Under the pieces are notes generated by a model, which was given only the letters and a program-made list of their open reading frames with translations, was not told the DNA's origin and searched no databases. Positions 1-5,161 of a stretch of DNA of 5,161 nucleotides are shown here, piece by piece. The translations under genes were made by a program, and so were the position numbers. Every line of letters starts with the position of its first letter. Position 1 is the first letter of the stretch. The stretch comes from an uncultured Lysobacteraceae bacterium (lineage in GTDB: Bacteria; Pseudomonadota; Gammaproteobacteria; Xanthomonadales; Rhodanobacteraceae), in assembly GCA_946482585.1 (NCBI GenBank), contig CAMLSI010000384.1, forward strand, positions 1 to 5,161, written 5' to 3'.

Positions 1-167
1 TGCCGTTCCTACGCGCCGGCGAAACGCGCCATGCCTGCCGTCGATGGTGCGCTGCGGCCCATACCCGGGCCAATGCCATTTGCGCCGATGCCGCCGGCCC
101 GACTAGCCTTGCCCTTTGGCGGTCACATCCGTGACTGCGCGGCGACTCTAGGGAAGGCGGGTGCGTT

Positions 168-746
168 GTGCTGCTGATGATCGACAACTACGACAGCTTC
201 ACGTGGAATCTCGTGCAGTACTTCGGCGAGCTCGGTTGCGAGGTCAAGGTCGTACGCAACGATGAGTGGAGCGTGCAGCAGGTCGCCGCGGCGCAGCCCA
301 GCCATATCGTGATCTCGCCGGGCCCGTGCACGCCGAACGAGGCGGGCATTTCGCTGCAGCTGCTGCGCGATCTCGCCGGGCGCATACCGATCTTCGGCGT
401 CTGCCTCGGCCACCAGGCCATCGGCCAGGCGTTCGGCGGCAAGGTCGTGCGTGCGGCGCAGATCATGCACGGCAAGACCTCGCCGATCCGCCATACGGGG
501 CAGGGCGTGTTCCGCGAGCTGCCCGATCCGTTCGAGGCTACGCGTTATCATTCTCTCGTTGTGGAAAAAGATTCATTGCCCGGCTGTCTCGAGACGACGG
601 CGTGGACGCAGCACGATGACGGCCGCATCGACGAGATCATGGGTTTCCGCCACCGCGAACTGCGCGTCGAGGGCGTCCAGTTCCATCCCGAGTCGATCCT
701 GACTCAGCACGGTCATCAGATGCTGGCGAATTTCCTCGCCGCATGA
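168..746 (+). CDS. trpG: Anthranilate synthase component II / aminodeoxychorismate synthase glutamine amidotransferase
   Basis: This is the class I glutamine amidotransferase subunit that hydrolyses glutamine and passes ammonia to the chorismate-binding partner (TrpE for tryptophan, PabB for folate); it acts in the cytoplasm. The 192-residue length is normal for the family. The N-terminus carries the IDNYDSF motif (residues 5-11), followed by the oxyanion-region [11 protein letters not shown] (50-60), the nucleophile Cys79 in [16 protein letters not shown] (101-106), YHSL (127-130), and the catalytic pair His173/Glu175 in QFHPES. All key residues are present. The start is GTG at 168, preceded by a purine-rich GGGAAGGCGG (151-160); ATG at 177 would remove the usual first residues. 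The TAWTQHDDG...DEIMG stretch resembles, from memory, Pseudomonas TrpG more than E. coli PabA, but many relatives use one subunit for both pathways. The next gene overlaps the stop by 4 bp. The expected trp partner (trpD) does not follow. Confidence 0.96.
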   Translation: MLLMIDNYDSFTWNLVQYFGELGCEVKVVRNDEWSVQQVAAAQPSHIVISPGPCTPNEAGISLQLLRDLAGRIPIFGVCLGHQAIGQAFGGKVVRAAQIMHGKTSPIRHTGQGVFRELPDPFEATRYHSLVVEKDSLPGCLETTAWTQHDDGRIDEIMGFRHRELRVEGVQFHPESILTQHGHQMLANFLAA

Positions 747-2890
747 GGCGCGCACGCGCGTCGGCGGTGCGATGGGGCGGCCTGGCGCTGCTCGTCGCCG
801 CGAGCGCGGCCGCGATCGACTCGACCGCGCGCGATGAGCTCATCGCGCAGTGCCGCCGCCTGCAGCAGCCGCAGCCGGCACAGGCGATCGATGTCTGCGA
901 GCGCGCCTATGCCGCGCTCGATGTCCTGCGCGACGGCGAACTCGCCGAGGAGATGCTGTTCCGGCGCAGCGATGCGCAGATCGCGACCGGCGATTTCGCT
1001 GCGGCGGCGGCGACGCTCGATCGCGTCGCTGCGATGCCGGTCGAGGCCGGCCGCTGGATGCACGATTTCCGGCTCGCGCGCCGGCGCGGCATCCTCGCCT
1101 ATCGGCAGGAACGCTATGCCGAAGCATTGCCGCAGTTTCGCGTCGCGCGCGAACTCGCGCTGGCGCACAAGGACGACACGGCGCTGGCGCAGAGCTGGAA
1201 CGATCTCGGCAATGCCTTGCGGCGCATCGGCGATTATCACGGCGCGCTCGATGCGTATCTCGCGAGCCTCGAGCTCAAGCGGCGCGGCAAGGATGAGCAG
1301 CTGGGCGTGCTCTACAACAATCTCGGCGACCTGTACCGCGACCTCAACGATCTCGGCGAGGCGAAGAAGCGCTACCTCGAAGCGCTCGTCGAGCACGACC
1401 GCGATGACCGTCCGCGCGATGCGGCGCATACACGCGAAAGCCTTGCCGCCGTGCTCGTGCGCGGCGGAGACCTCGCCGAGGCCGCGACGGCCTATGGGCA
1501 GGCCATCGACAGTTTCCACGGACTCGGCGCGCGTGCCGACGAACTGCGCGCGCGCGTGGGCCTGGCCGCGCTCGAGCTCGATCGCGGCGATCAGGCAGCG
1601 GCGCGTGCAGCACTGACGCGCGCGCAGACGCTGGCCGAGGAACTGTCCTTGCCGACGCCGCCGAATCTGGCAGTGCAGCTCGCGCGGCTGCGTCGCGCCG
1701 ACGGCGACGTCGCCGGTGCGCGCCGCGTGCTCGAGCAGGTGCTGCAGCGCGTGCCGGCGGATTCGGCCGATCGCGTGCCGCTGCTGCGCGCGAGCGCCGA
1801 AGCCGCACTCGCCGCCGACGAGCCGGCGCAGGCCTATGCGCTGCTGAAGAACTACCACGACGCCGATACGCGCCTGCGCGATGCGGCGCACGATCGCCGC
1901 CTGGAACAACTGCGCGTGCAGTTCGACGTGGCCGAACGCCAGCGCGCGATCGAAAAGCTCGAGACCGAGAACCGGCTCGCCGCACTCGCGCTCGAGCAGC
2001 GCACGACGCAGTTGCAGCTCGGCCTCGCCTGCGCTCTCGTGGTGCTGTTGCTCGTCGCCGGACTGTTCCTGCGCGCGCGCCAGCGCAGCCAGCTCGCCGC
2101 CGCGGTGCGCGAATCGCAGCTCGCCGCGGAAACCGATCACTATCGCCGCGCCGCCGCGGCGCTGCGCGCCGACGGCGAGCGCGTGCAGGCGCTGCTCGAC
2201 CGCAGCGATGCGGCGCTGCTCGCGATCGATGCCGCGGGCGTACTGGTCGCGGTGACCGCGCGCGCGGCGGCGCTGCTCGGACGCCCGCGCGACGCGGCGC
2301 TCGGCCTGCCGTTCGCGGAATTGCTCGACGCCGACTCGCGCGATGCACTGCAACGCGGGCTGTCGGCGCTCGAGGACCAGGACGCCGACGTGCCGCTGCG
2401 CCTGCAGTTGCCCGCAGCGGCAGTCGCGGCGCGGCTGGGCGTGCTGCCGACCGACGGCGACATCGCGGTGATCCAGCTCACGGCCGCCGAGGCCGTTGCC
2501 GGGGATCCGACGCCGGAAGCGTTCGACAGCGATGCGCTCGACGACCCGCCGGCCGCCGAGATCGACAACGAGCGCTTCCGGCGCGAACTCGTCGAACTGA
2601 TGATCTACGCGGTGGAAATCTGGGAGCGCGTCAGCGGCGGCACGCGCATCGATCTCGCCGAAAAGAGCCGCGTCTGGCGCGTCACGATCGACGAGGGCCG
2701 CCTGCGCGTACGCGCGATGGAGCGCTACCTGAGTCTGGCGCGGCTGCCGCGTCAGCCGCGCTGGCGCGAAGTGCTGCGCACGGCGTACTACGTGCTGTCG
2801 GAATGCCGCCTCGACACCGCCGAGCGCGAGACGCTGCGGACGCGCGCGGAAGCGATCCAGGCCAGCCTGCGGCGCCGCGCGCTGCTGTGA
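743..2890 (+). CDS. Membrane-anchored TPR sensor protein with PAS-like domain and unassigned C-terminal module
   Basis: The 715-residue protein starts at ATG 743, which overlaps the trpG stop (ATGA). Residues 1-24 form a signal peptide (basic start, hydrophobic core, ASAAA). About 60-345 is a helical TPR solenoid; the clearest repeats are near 147-181 ([19 protein letters not shown]), 188-220 ([17 protein letters not shown]) and 227-261, with weaker ones before and after. A charged coiled coil (about 383-423) leads into one transmembrane helix (about 424-443, ending LFLRARQR) and a second short coiled coil (447-484). Residues about 481-580 look like a PAS domain ([23 protein letters not shown]). 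An acidic linker (585-608) precedes a compact module (about 609-691) with [15 protein letters not shown] and RYLSLARLP. The predicted topology is TPR outside and PAS plus C-terminal module in the cytoplasm. I see no HisKA H-box, GGDEF, EAL or HAMP. The architecture suggests signal transduction; ligand and output are unknown. From memory, similar C-terminal modules occur in other gammaproteobacterial TPR proteins. Confidence 0.9.
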   Translation: MRRARASAVRWGGLALLVAASAAAIDSTARDELIAQCRRLQQPQPAQAIDVCERAYAALDVLRDGELAEEMLFRRSDAQIATGDFAAAAATLDRVAAMPVEAGRWMHDFRLARRRGILAYRQERYAEALPQFRVARELALAHKDDTALAQSWNDLGNALRRIGDYHGALDAYLASLELKRRGKDEQLGVLYNNLGDLYRDLNDLGEAKKRYLEALVEHDRDDRPRDAAHTRESLAAVLVRGGDLAEAATAYGQAIDSFHGLGARADELRARVGLAALELDRGDQAAARAALTRAQTLAEELSLPTPPNLAVQLARLRRADGDVAGARRVLEQVLQRVPADSADRVPLLRASAEAALAADEPAQAYALLKNYHDADTRLRDAAHDRRLEQLRVQFDVAERQRAIEKLETENRLAALALEQRTTQLQLGLACALVVLLLVAGLFLRARQRSQLAAAVRESQLAAETDHYRRAAAALRADGERVQALLDRSDAALLAIDAAGVLVAVTARAAALLGRPRDAALGLPFAELLDADSRDALQRGLSALEDQDADVPLRLQLPAAAVAARLGVLPTDGDIAVIQLTAAEAVAGDPTPEAFDSDALDDPPAAEIDNERFRRELVELMIYAVEIWERVSGGTRIDLAEKSRVWRVTIDEGRLRVRAMERYLSLARLPRQPRWREVLRTAYYVLSECRLDTAERETLRTRAEAIQASLRRRALL

Positions 2891-2902
2891 CGTTTCCGCA
2901 TC

Positions 2903-2931
2903 CGGGCGCCGGCGGCGCGTGCCGGTGCCCG
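2903..2931 (+). terminator. Hairpin just after the TPR-PAS gene
   Basis: Arms 2903-2913 and 2921-2931 pair over 11 bp with one G-T wobble around a 7-nt loop, starting 13 bases after the stop of the plus-strand gene. No T run follows, so this is not a canonical intrinsic terminator. The position in a convergent gap fits transcription ending or 3'-end protection. The surroundings are very GC-rich, so some chance pairing is expected. Confidence 0.4.
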
Positions 2932-2948
2932 AGTCCCGGGCGCGGGCG

Positions 2949-2972
2949 CGGGCATTGCGAGCGGAATGCCCG
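2949..2972. terminator. Second hairpin in the convergent gap
   Basis: CGGGCATT (2949-2956) and AATGCCCG (2965-2972) form a perfect 8-bp stem with an 8-nt loop. It lies between the two converging genes, 22 bases beyond the stop codon of the minus-strand gene. It could serve either strand as a 3'-end structure, but neither side has a T run. Function is inferred from position only. Confidence 0.35.
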
Positions 2973-2993
2973 GCCCCTTGCCGGCCGATGCGC

Positions 2994-3470
2994 TCAGCGC
3001 GCTTCGGTGCCCACGCAGACCATGCAGGCCCCGAAGACCCCATCGTCCACGTCGTAGGTCGAATGGTGCGCAGCGGCATTCGTCAGGCTGTCGGGGCCGG
3101 TGAAGATCGGCACGGTCTCGAAGCCGAAGTACGGCGAATCCGGATCGGTGACGGCGTCGAGGCCGTCGCAATAGTTCTGGGCGAGCTGGCGCGCCCCGCG
3201 GTAGTCGTCGTCGAACTCGCCGCAGATCCCTCGCGGACAGGGTTTGCTCGACACGACGTGGTAGGTCAGGCGACAGAACGGCTGCGGCTGCACCGCGTTC
3301 CGGATCAGGCACTGCTTGTAGCTCTTGGTGTCGTCTCCGCCGAACGCGATATCGCCGATCTCGATCGCCTTGCCGTTGACGCACCAGTCGACGCCGGGAA
3401 GCACGTTGTGGGCCGAGGCGGAGAGGCTGGCGGCGAAGAGGGCAAAGGCAAGGCTGCAGCGGTACTTCAT
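2994..3470 (-). CDS. Secreted cysteine-rich protein, paralog 1 (unknown function)
   Basis: I do not recognise this 158-residue protein. The start is ATG at 3470, with GGGGAA six bases upstream and a signal peptide beginning at once (MKYRCSLAFALFAASLSASA, residues 1-20); an upstream in-frame start at 3506 would bury that signal peptide. Cleavage after ASA leaves His21 as the first mature residue. The mature chain has eight cysteines (30, 54, 66, 78, 83, 101, 149, 152), suggesting four disulfides or metal binding in the periplasm or outside the cell. The most striking segment is CGEFDDDYRGARQLAQNYC (83-101), followed by AAHH (His135-136) and a closing CMVC (149-152). The next minus-strand gene (3806-4261) is a diverged paralog with the same cysteine plan. 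The two are separated by 335 bp of repeats and hairpins, so they may not share one message. Convergent to the TPR-PAS gene. Export is well supported; function is unknown. Confidence 0.85.
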   Translation of the reverse strand: MKYRCSLAFALFAASLSASAHNVLPGVDWCVNGKAIEIGDIAFGGDDTKSYKQCLIRNAVQPQPFCRLTYHVVSSKPCPRGICGEFDDDYRGARQLAQNYCDGLDAVTDPDSPYFGFETVPIFTGPDSLTNAAAHHSTYDVDDGVFGACMVCVGTEAR

Positions 3471-3495
3471 GAGAGTTCCCCGGGCAATGTCGAAA

Positions 3496-3523
3496 AGAGT
3501 CCGCACCCCCCCGCGCGGACCCT
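3496..3523 (-). terminator. Hairpin plus short U run in the leader of paralog 1
   Basis: On the minus strand AGGGTCCGC (3523-3515) pairs with GCGGACTCT (3504-3496) over 9 bp with one G-T wobble, around a G-rich 10-nt loop, and the stem is followed by TTTC. It sits 25 bases upstream of the start codon at 3470, overlapping or just preceding the Shine-Dalgarno region. It could be an attenuator-like terminator or a translation-masking structure of that gene, or the far end of the upstream minus-strand transcript. The T run is short, so confidence is modest. Confidence 0.35.
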
Positions 3524-3638
3524 GCGATCAATCGCACTCCGCGCGTCGGACGGCAAGCAAATCTTGGGATCAATGCGGGCAGCAATTGCGCCAAGCCACT
3601 GACGGAAAAGCGATTCAGCCGGTCGTCGCGAAGGATTG

Positions 3639-3660
3639 CCGAGCCCGCTGGCGGGCTCGG
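3639..3660. repeat. Perfect 10-bp-arm palindrome
   Basis: CCGAGCCCGC (3639-3648) and GCGGGCTCGG (3651-3660) are perfect reverse complements separated by TG. It lies six bases before the tandem repeat array and between the two paralogous minus-strand genes. No T run follows on either strand. It could be a REP-like element or a 3'-end hairpin for the 3806-4261 transcript; the adjacency to the repeat array makes the REP-like reading attractive, but this is inference. Confidence 0.55.
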
Positions 3661-3665
3661 TGGGA

Positions 3666-3789
3666 AGCGCGGATCGTGAGCGCGGATCGTGGGTGTCCCC
3701 GTTCGAGCTTCCTCCGTCTGAGCTCGCGGATCGTGGATGTCCCCATTCGAGCTTCCCCATTTGAGCTCGGATTGCGGGTGTCCCCGCCG
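3666..3789. repeat. Degenerate ~42-bp tandem repeat array
   Basis: A perfect 13-bp direct repeat AGCGCGGATCGTG occurs twice head to tail (3666-3678, 3679-3691). The second copy opens a larger unit: unit 1 is 3679-3720, unit 2 is 3721-3763 and a shortened unit 3 is 3764-3789. Units 1 and 2 share GCGGATCGTGG, TGTCCCC and TTCGAGCTTCC in order; unit 3 keeps AGCTCGGAT and GCGGGTGTCCCC. On the minus strand the core reads GGGGACACCCACGATCC. From memory, similar GGGGACA-type repeats flank REP-associated tyrosine transposase genes in Lysobacterales genomes, but no transposase is in this window. The array fills the spacer between the paralogs and encodes nothing convincing. Confidence 0.7.
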
Positions 3790-3805
3790 AGGCTGTCTCC
3801 GGCGG

Positions 3806-4261
3806 TCAGCGCTTGCTGTCGTACGGTGTCGCCGTGCAGCGCAGGCAGGAGCCGTAGAGGCTGCCGGAGAAGCTGTAGTCCTGATGGTGAGCGGCGGAGA
3901 AGTACTGCGGCGGGCCGTCGACATCGGCGCGCGTGCTGCCGATCCCATTGCTCGATGACGACAGGGCGAAGGTCGCGCAGTAGTTGTAGGCCAGCCGGTT
4001 CGCGACGCCGTAGTCGTCATCGAACTCGCCGCAGGTCTCCAGCGGGCAGCCGGCGTTGGGCGGCATCTCCGCCGTGCAGGAGTTCAGCGGGTCGGCGAGA
4101 CAGGCGGCGTACTCCTGCAGCTGCGACGGCGTGTAGTTGAACTGCGCTACGACGACCGGCTGACCGGCGGAACAGAAGCGATCGTGCGGCGACGGGCCGT
4201 GCCCGAACGCCGACGCGGCCGCGACGAGCAGGCAGGCCGGAAACAGCGTGCGAAGTTTCAT
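3806..4261 (-). CDS. Secreted cysteine-rich protein, paralog 2 (unknown function)
   Basis: I do not recognise this 151-residue protein. It starts at ATG 4261, with AGGGGGA eight bases upstream, and opens with a signal peptide (MKLRTLFPACLLVAAASAFG, 1-20). Cleavage at AFG-His21 gives a mature N-terminal His at the same position as in paralog 1; cleavage after ASA18 is the alternative. Eight mature cysteines (30, 54, 62, 72, 77, 95, 139, 142) match the plan of the 2994-3470 protein. C1 and C2 are at identical positions, C4-C5 and C5-C6 are spaced 5 and 18 in both, and both end in CxxC. Shared motifs are CGEFDDDYGVANRLAYNYC (77-95) and AAHH (His125-126), with 14 residues from the first of these His to the next Cys in both. 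The region between Cys95 and AAHH is divergent and Ser-rich here (SSSSNG). A 6-bp stem (3784-3789 with 3800-3805) abuts the stop. Likely exported, disulfide-rich and possibly metal-binding; the last point is inference. Confidence 0.84.
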   Translation of the reverse strand: MKLRTLFPACLLVAAASAFGHGPSPHDRFCSAGQPVVVAQFNYTPSQLQEYAACLADPLNSCTAEMPPNAGCPLETCGEFDDDYGVANRLAYNYCATFALSSSSNGIGSTRADVDGPPQYFSAAHHQDYSFSGSLYGSCLRCTATPYDSKR

Positions 4262-4454
4262 GACGGAAATCCCCCTGCGGATGCGAAAGTCCTGACGCTC
4301 CGGACGGCATCAGACGGTCAAGCGCCCGCGGAATGCAAGCGTCCGATGGGACCAAGCCGGGTCGAAAGCGCCGCAACCGCCGGAGCGGACTGGAGAATGG
4401 GCGAGGCGGCAACTGTCGGCCCCCGGCTGCGCTGCCAGGCAGTTCCGGCGGTCT

Positions 4455-4472
4455 GGTGCCGAGTCCGGCACC
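4455..4472. repeat. Small hairpin with AGTC tetraloop
   Basis: GGTGCCG (4455-4461) and CGGCACC (4466-4472) form a perfect 7-bp stem around AGTC, with a further T-G wobble outside. It lies 35 bases from the larger hairpin at 4507-4541 in the divergent gap. No T run follows. Structure is seen; role is unknown. Confidence 0.35.
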
Positions 4473-4506
4473 GGTCTTGCCGTTCGACAGGCGTCCTCGC
4501 CGCCGT

Positions 4507-4541
4507 TGAGCCGCAGCGCCGGGCACGGGTGCTGCGGCTCA
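4507..4541. repeat. Long inverted repeat in the divergent gap
   Basis: TGAGCCGCAGC (4507-4517) pairs perfectly with GCTGCGGCTCA (4531-4541). Three further pairs, one of them a G-T wobble, extend the stem to 14 bp and leave a 7-nt loop. It is the strongest hairpin in the window. No T run follows on either strand, and it sits about 245 bp from the nearer start codon, so it is neither an obvious terminator nor a leader element. A protein-binding palindrome, a REP-like element or part of an unannotated small RNA are all possible. Confidence 0.5.
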
Positions 4542-4880
4542 CGATCGAGCGTCGCGTGGGCAGCGCCGTTTCCGGTCGGCGGTACGGCTGCTCCTTTCCG
4601 GGCCGCCGGCAATCCCGCCCGCCGCGCATGTCGGCGGTCGATCCGGCCCGGCATCCGGCGCCGCGGAGCGGGCCGCCCGGCCGCCGCCGCATCGGGATCG
4701 GCATGCTGTGGTGAAAAAACCTTCTGAGGCAATGGGTTGTGGTGAATGTCGCCCCGTCCCGTCCGGGTTCGTTCCCGATTCGGTCCCCGCTATTTCTCGC
4801 GTTGCCACGTGGCGTGGCCCTAGCGTGCCGACGGCCCCGGCGCCACCGCCGCCGCAGGCTCCCCCTCACAGGAGATCTTC

Positions 4881-5161
4881 ATGTCTATCCGCTGTATCCG
4901 CATGCTCGCTGTTGCTGCCCTGTTCACCGCCGGTGCCGCCAGCGCTGAAATCGTCGGCCCCGCGATCTGGTATTCGGCCACCATCGACTACGTCTGCAAT
5001 GGCGAGGCGTCCAGCCGCGTCATTTCGGAGCCGTCGCTGGCGTCCTGCCAGTACTACCTCAACCAGGAACTGCAGGATGTGAACAACGCCGGCTGCGACC
5101 TGGTCGACCTGAACCCATGCAGCTTCCATTTCCACGGCTTCACCGGCGTGGAAGGCGTCAG
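4881..5161 (+). CDS. Secreted Cys-containing protein, partial (runs off the right edge; unknown function)
   Basis: The frame opens at ATG 4881 and stays open to the last base (93 codons plus two bases), so the C-terminus is missing. AGGAG (4870-4874) lies six bases upstream, the best Shine-Dalgarno in the window. A clear signal peptide ends at ASA22 (MSIRCIRMLAVAALFTAGAASA), leaving EIVGPAIW as the mature start. Visible mature cysteines are at 39, 56, 72 and 80, followed by HFHGF (83-87). The stretch IDYVCNGEA faintly recalls VDWCVNGKA of the 2994-3470 protein, but I see no CGEFDDDY motif in the visible part and the mature N-terminus is not His. It is transcribed divergently from the paralog pair. 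I do not recognise the family; export is well supported, kinship to the neighbours is weak. Confidence 0.8.
   Translation, partial: MSIRCIRMLAVAALFTAGAASAEIVGPAIWYSATIDYVCNGEASSRVISEPSLASCQYYLNQELQDVNNAGCDLVDLNPCSFHFHGFTGVEGV

Larger units (their letters stand above)
4262..4880. other. 619-bp divergent intergenic region without a convincing gene
   Basis: This spacer separates the start codons of two divergent secreted-protein genes, so it should hold both promoters. Open frames exist on both strands, but their products are Arg/Pro/Ala-rich, lack recognisable motifs and lack good Shine-Dalgarno sites; I read them as GC-driven noise. Visible structure includes hairpins at 4455-4472, 4507-4541 and 4619-4637 (6-bp arms, 7-nt loop). 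A short less GC-rich island (about 4711-4745, with AAAAAA) stands out. Very weak promoter-like pairs are TTCGTT (4768-4773) with TATTTC (4791-4796), 17 apart on the plus strand, and a minus-strand TTGACC (4321-4316) without a good -10 box. I call neither as a promoter. Confidence 0.6.

Noticed and set aside
1..167. Tail of an upstream gene before trpG
   Set aside because: Translations of the three plus frames give no recognisable C-terminus; a coding end cannot be excluded, but nothing supports one.
716..3079. 787-residue open frame on the minus strand antisense to the TPR-PAS gene
   Set aside because: It is rich in Arg, Ala, Gln and His with no recognisable domain and mirrors the codon pattern of the plus-strand gene, which has a signal peptide, TPRs, a TM helix and a PAS-like domain. 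Long antisense frames are expected in GC-rich coding DNA.
2994..3506. Upstream start at 3506 for the first secreted paralog
   Set aside because: It would place 12 extra residues before a textbook signal peptide and lies within the hairpin region; ATG at 3470 has GGGGAA at proper distance and matches the start of the paralog.
3666..3789. CRISPR array
   Set aside because: The units are contiguous and degenerate without unique spacers of regular length, and no cas gene is nearby.
2788..4020. 410-residue minus-strand open frame spanning the first paralog and the repeats
   Set aside because: It overlaps the supported paralog genes out of frame, runs through the tandem repeat array and has a low-complexity, Arg/Ala/Pro-rich product.
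3325..4140. 271-residue plus-strand open frame
   Set aside because: It is antisense to both secreted paralogs and crosses the repeat array; the product is Arg/Ser-rich with no motif.
4711..4740. Minus-strand terminator at the AAAAAA tract (T run on the minus strand)
   Set aside because: Only 3-4 bp of stem can be drawn before the T run, and no supported minus-strand gene ends there.
4318..4869. Several open frames on both strands in the divergent gap
   Set aside because: None has a good Shine-Dalgarno site, signal peptide or recognisable motif, and frames overlap on both strands as expected by chance at this GC content.

Overview
The window looks like a chromosomal piece of a high-GC gammaproteobacterium. 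The TrpG protein is close, from memory, to the Pseudomonas and Xanthomonas TrpG/PabA type. The overall style (GC-rich, TPR-rich membrane sensors, small secreted Cys-rich proteins, REP-like intergenic repeats) suggests Lysobacterales/Xanthomonadales. That placement is inference and no rRNA or marker phylogeny backs it. No tRNA, rRNA, CRISPR array, transposase or phage gene is seen.

Layout. Bases 1-167 hold no convincing gene; they lead into trpG (168-746, +), the glutamine amidotransferase subunit of anthranilate / aminodeoxychorismate synthase. Its stop codon overlaps, as ATGA, the start of a 715-residue membrane protein (743-2890, +) with a signal peptide, a periplasmic TPR solenoid, a coiled coil, one transmembrane helix, a cytoplasmic PAS-like domain and a compact C-terminal module that I cannot assign to a known output type. 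The two genes look translationally coupled. A GC-rich convergent gap with two hairpins (2891-2993) separates them from the next block.

The right half (2994-5161) is a small cluster of secreted cysteine-rich proteins. Two minus-strand genes (2994-3470 and 3806-4261) are diverged tandem paralogs. Both keep eight cysteines in the predicted mature chain, a CGEFDDDY motif, an AHH motif exactly 14 residues before a closing CxxC, and a predicted mature N-terminus at His21. A third, divergently transcribed gene (4881 to beyond the right edge) also encodes an exported Cys-containing protein with an excellent Shine-Dalgarno sequence. I do not recognise any of the three.

The spacers in this block are structured. 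Between the paralogs lie a perfect 10-bp-arm palindrome (3639-3660) and a degenerate ~42-bp tandem repeat (3666-3789). The leader of the first paralog carries a hairpin followed by a short U run (3496-3523). The 619-bp divergent gap (4262-4880) has no convincing gene but contains a long hairpin at 4507-4541.

The main candidates for something undescribed are the paralogous secreted family, possibly metal-binding, and the TPR-TM-PAS protein with an unassigned output module tied to trpG.
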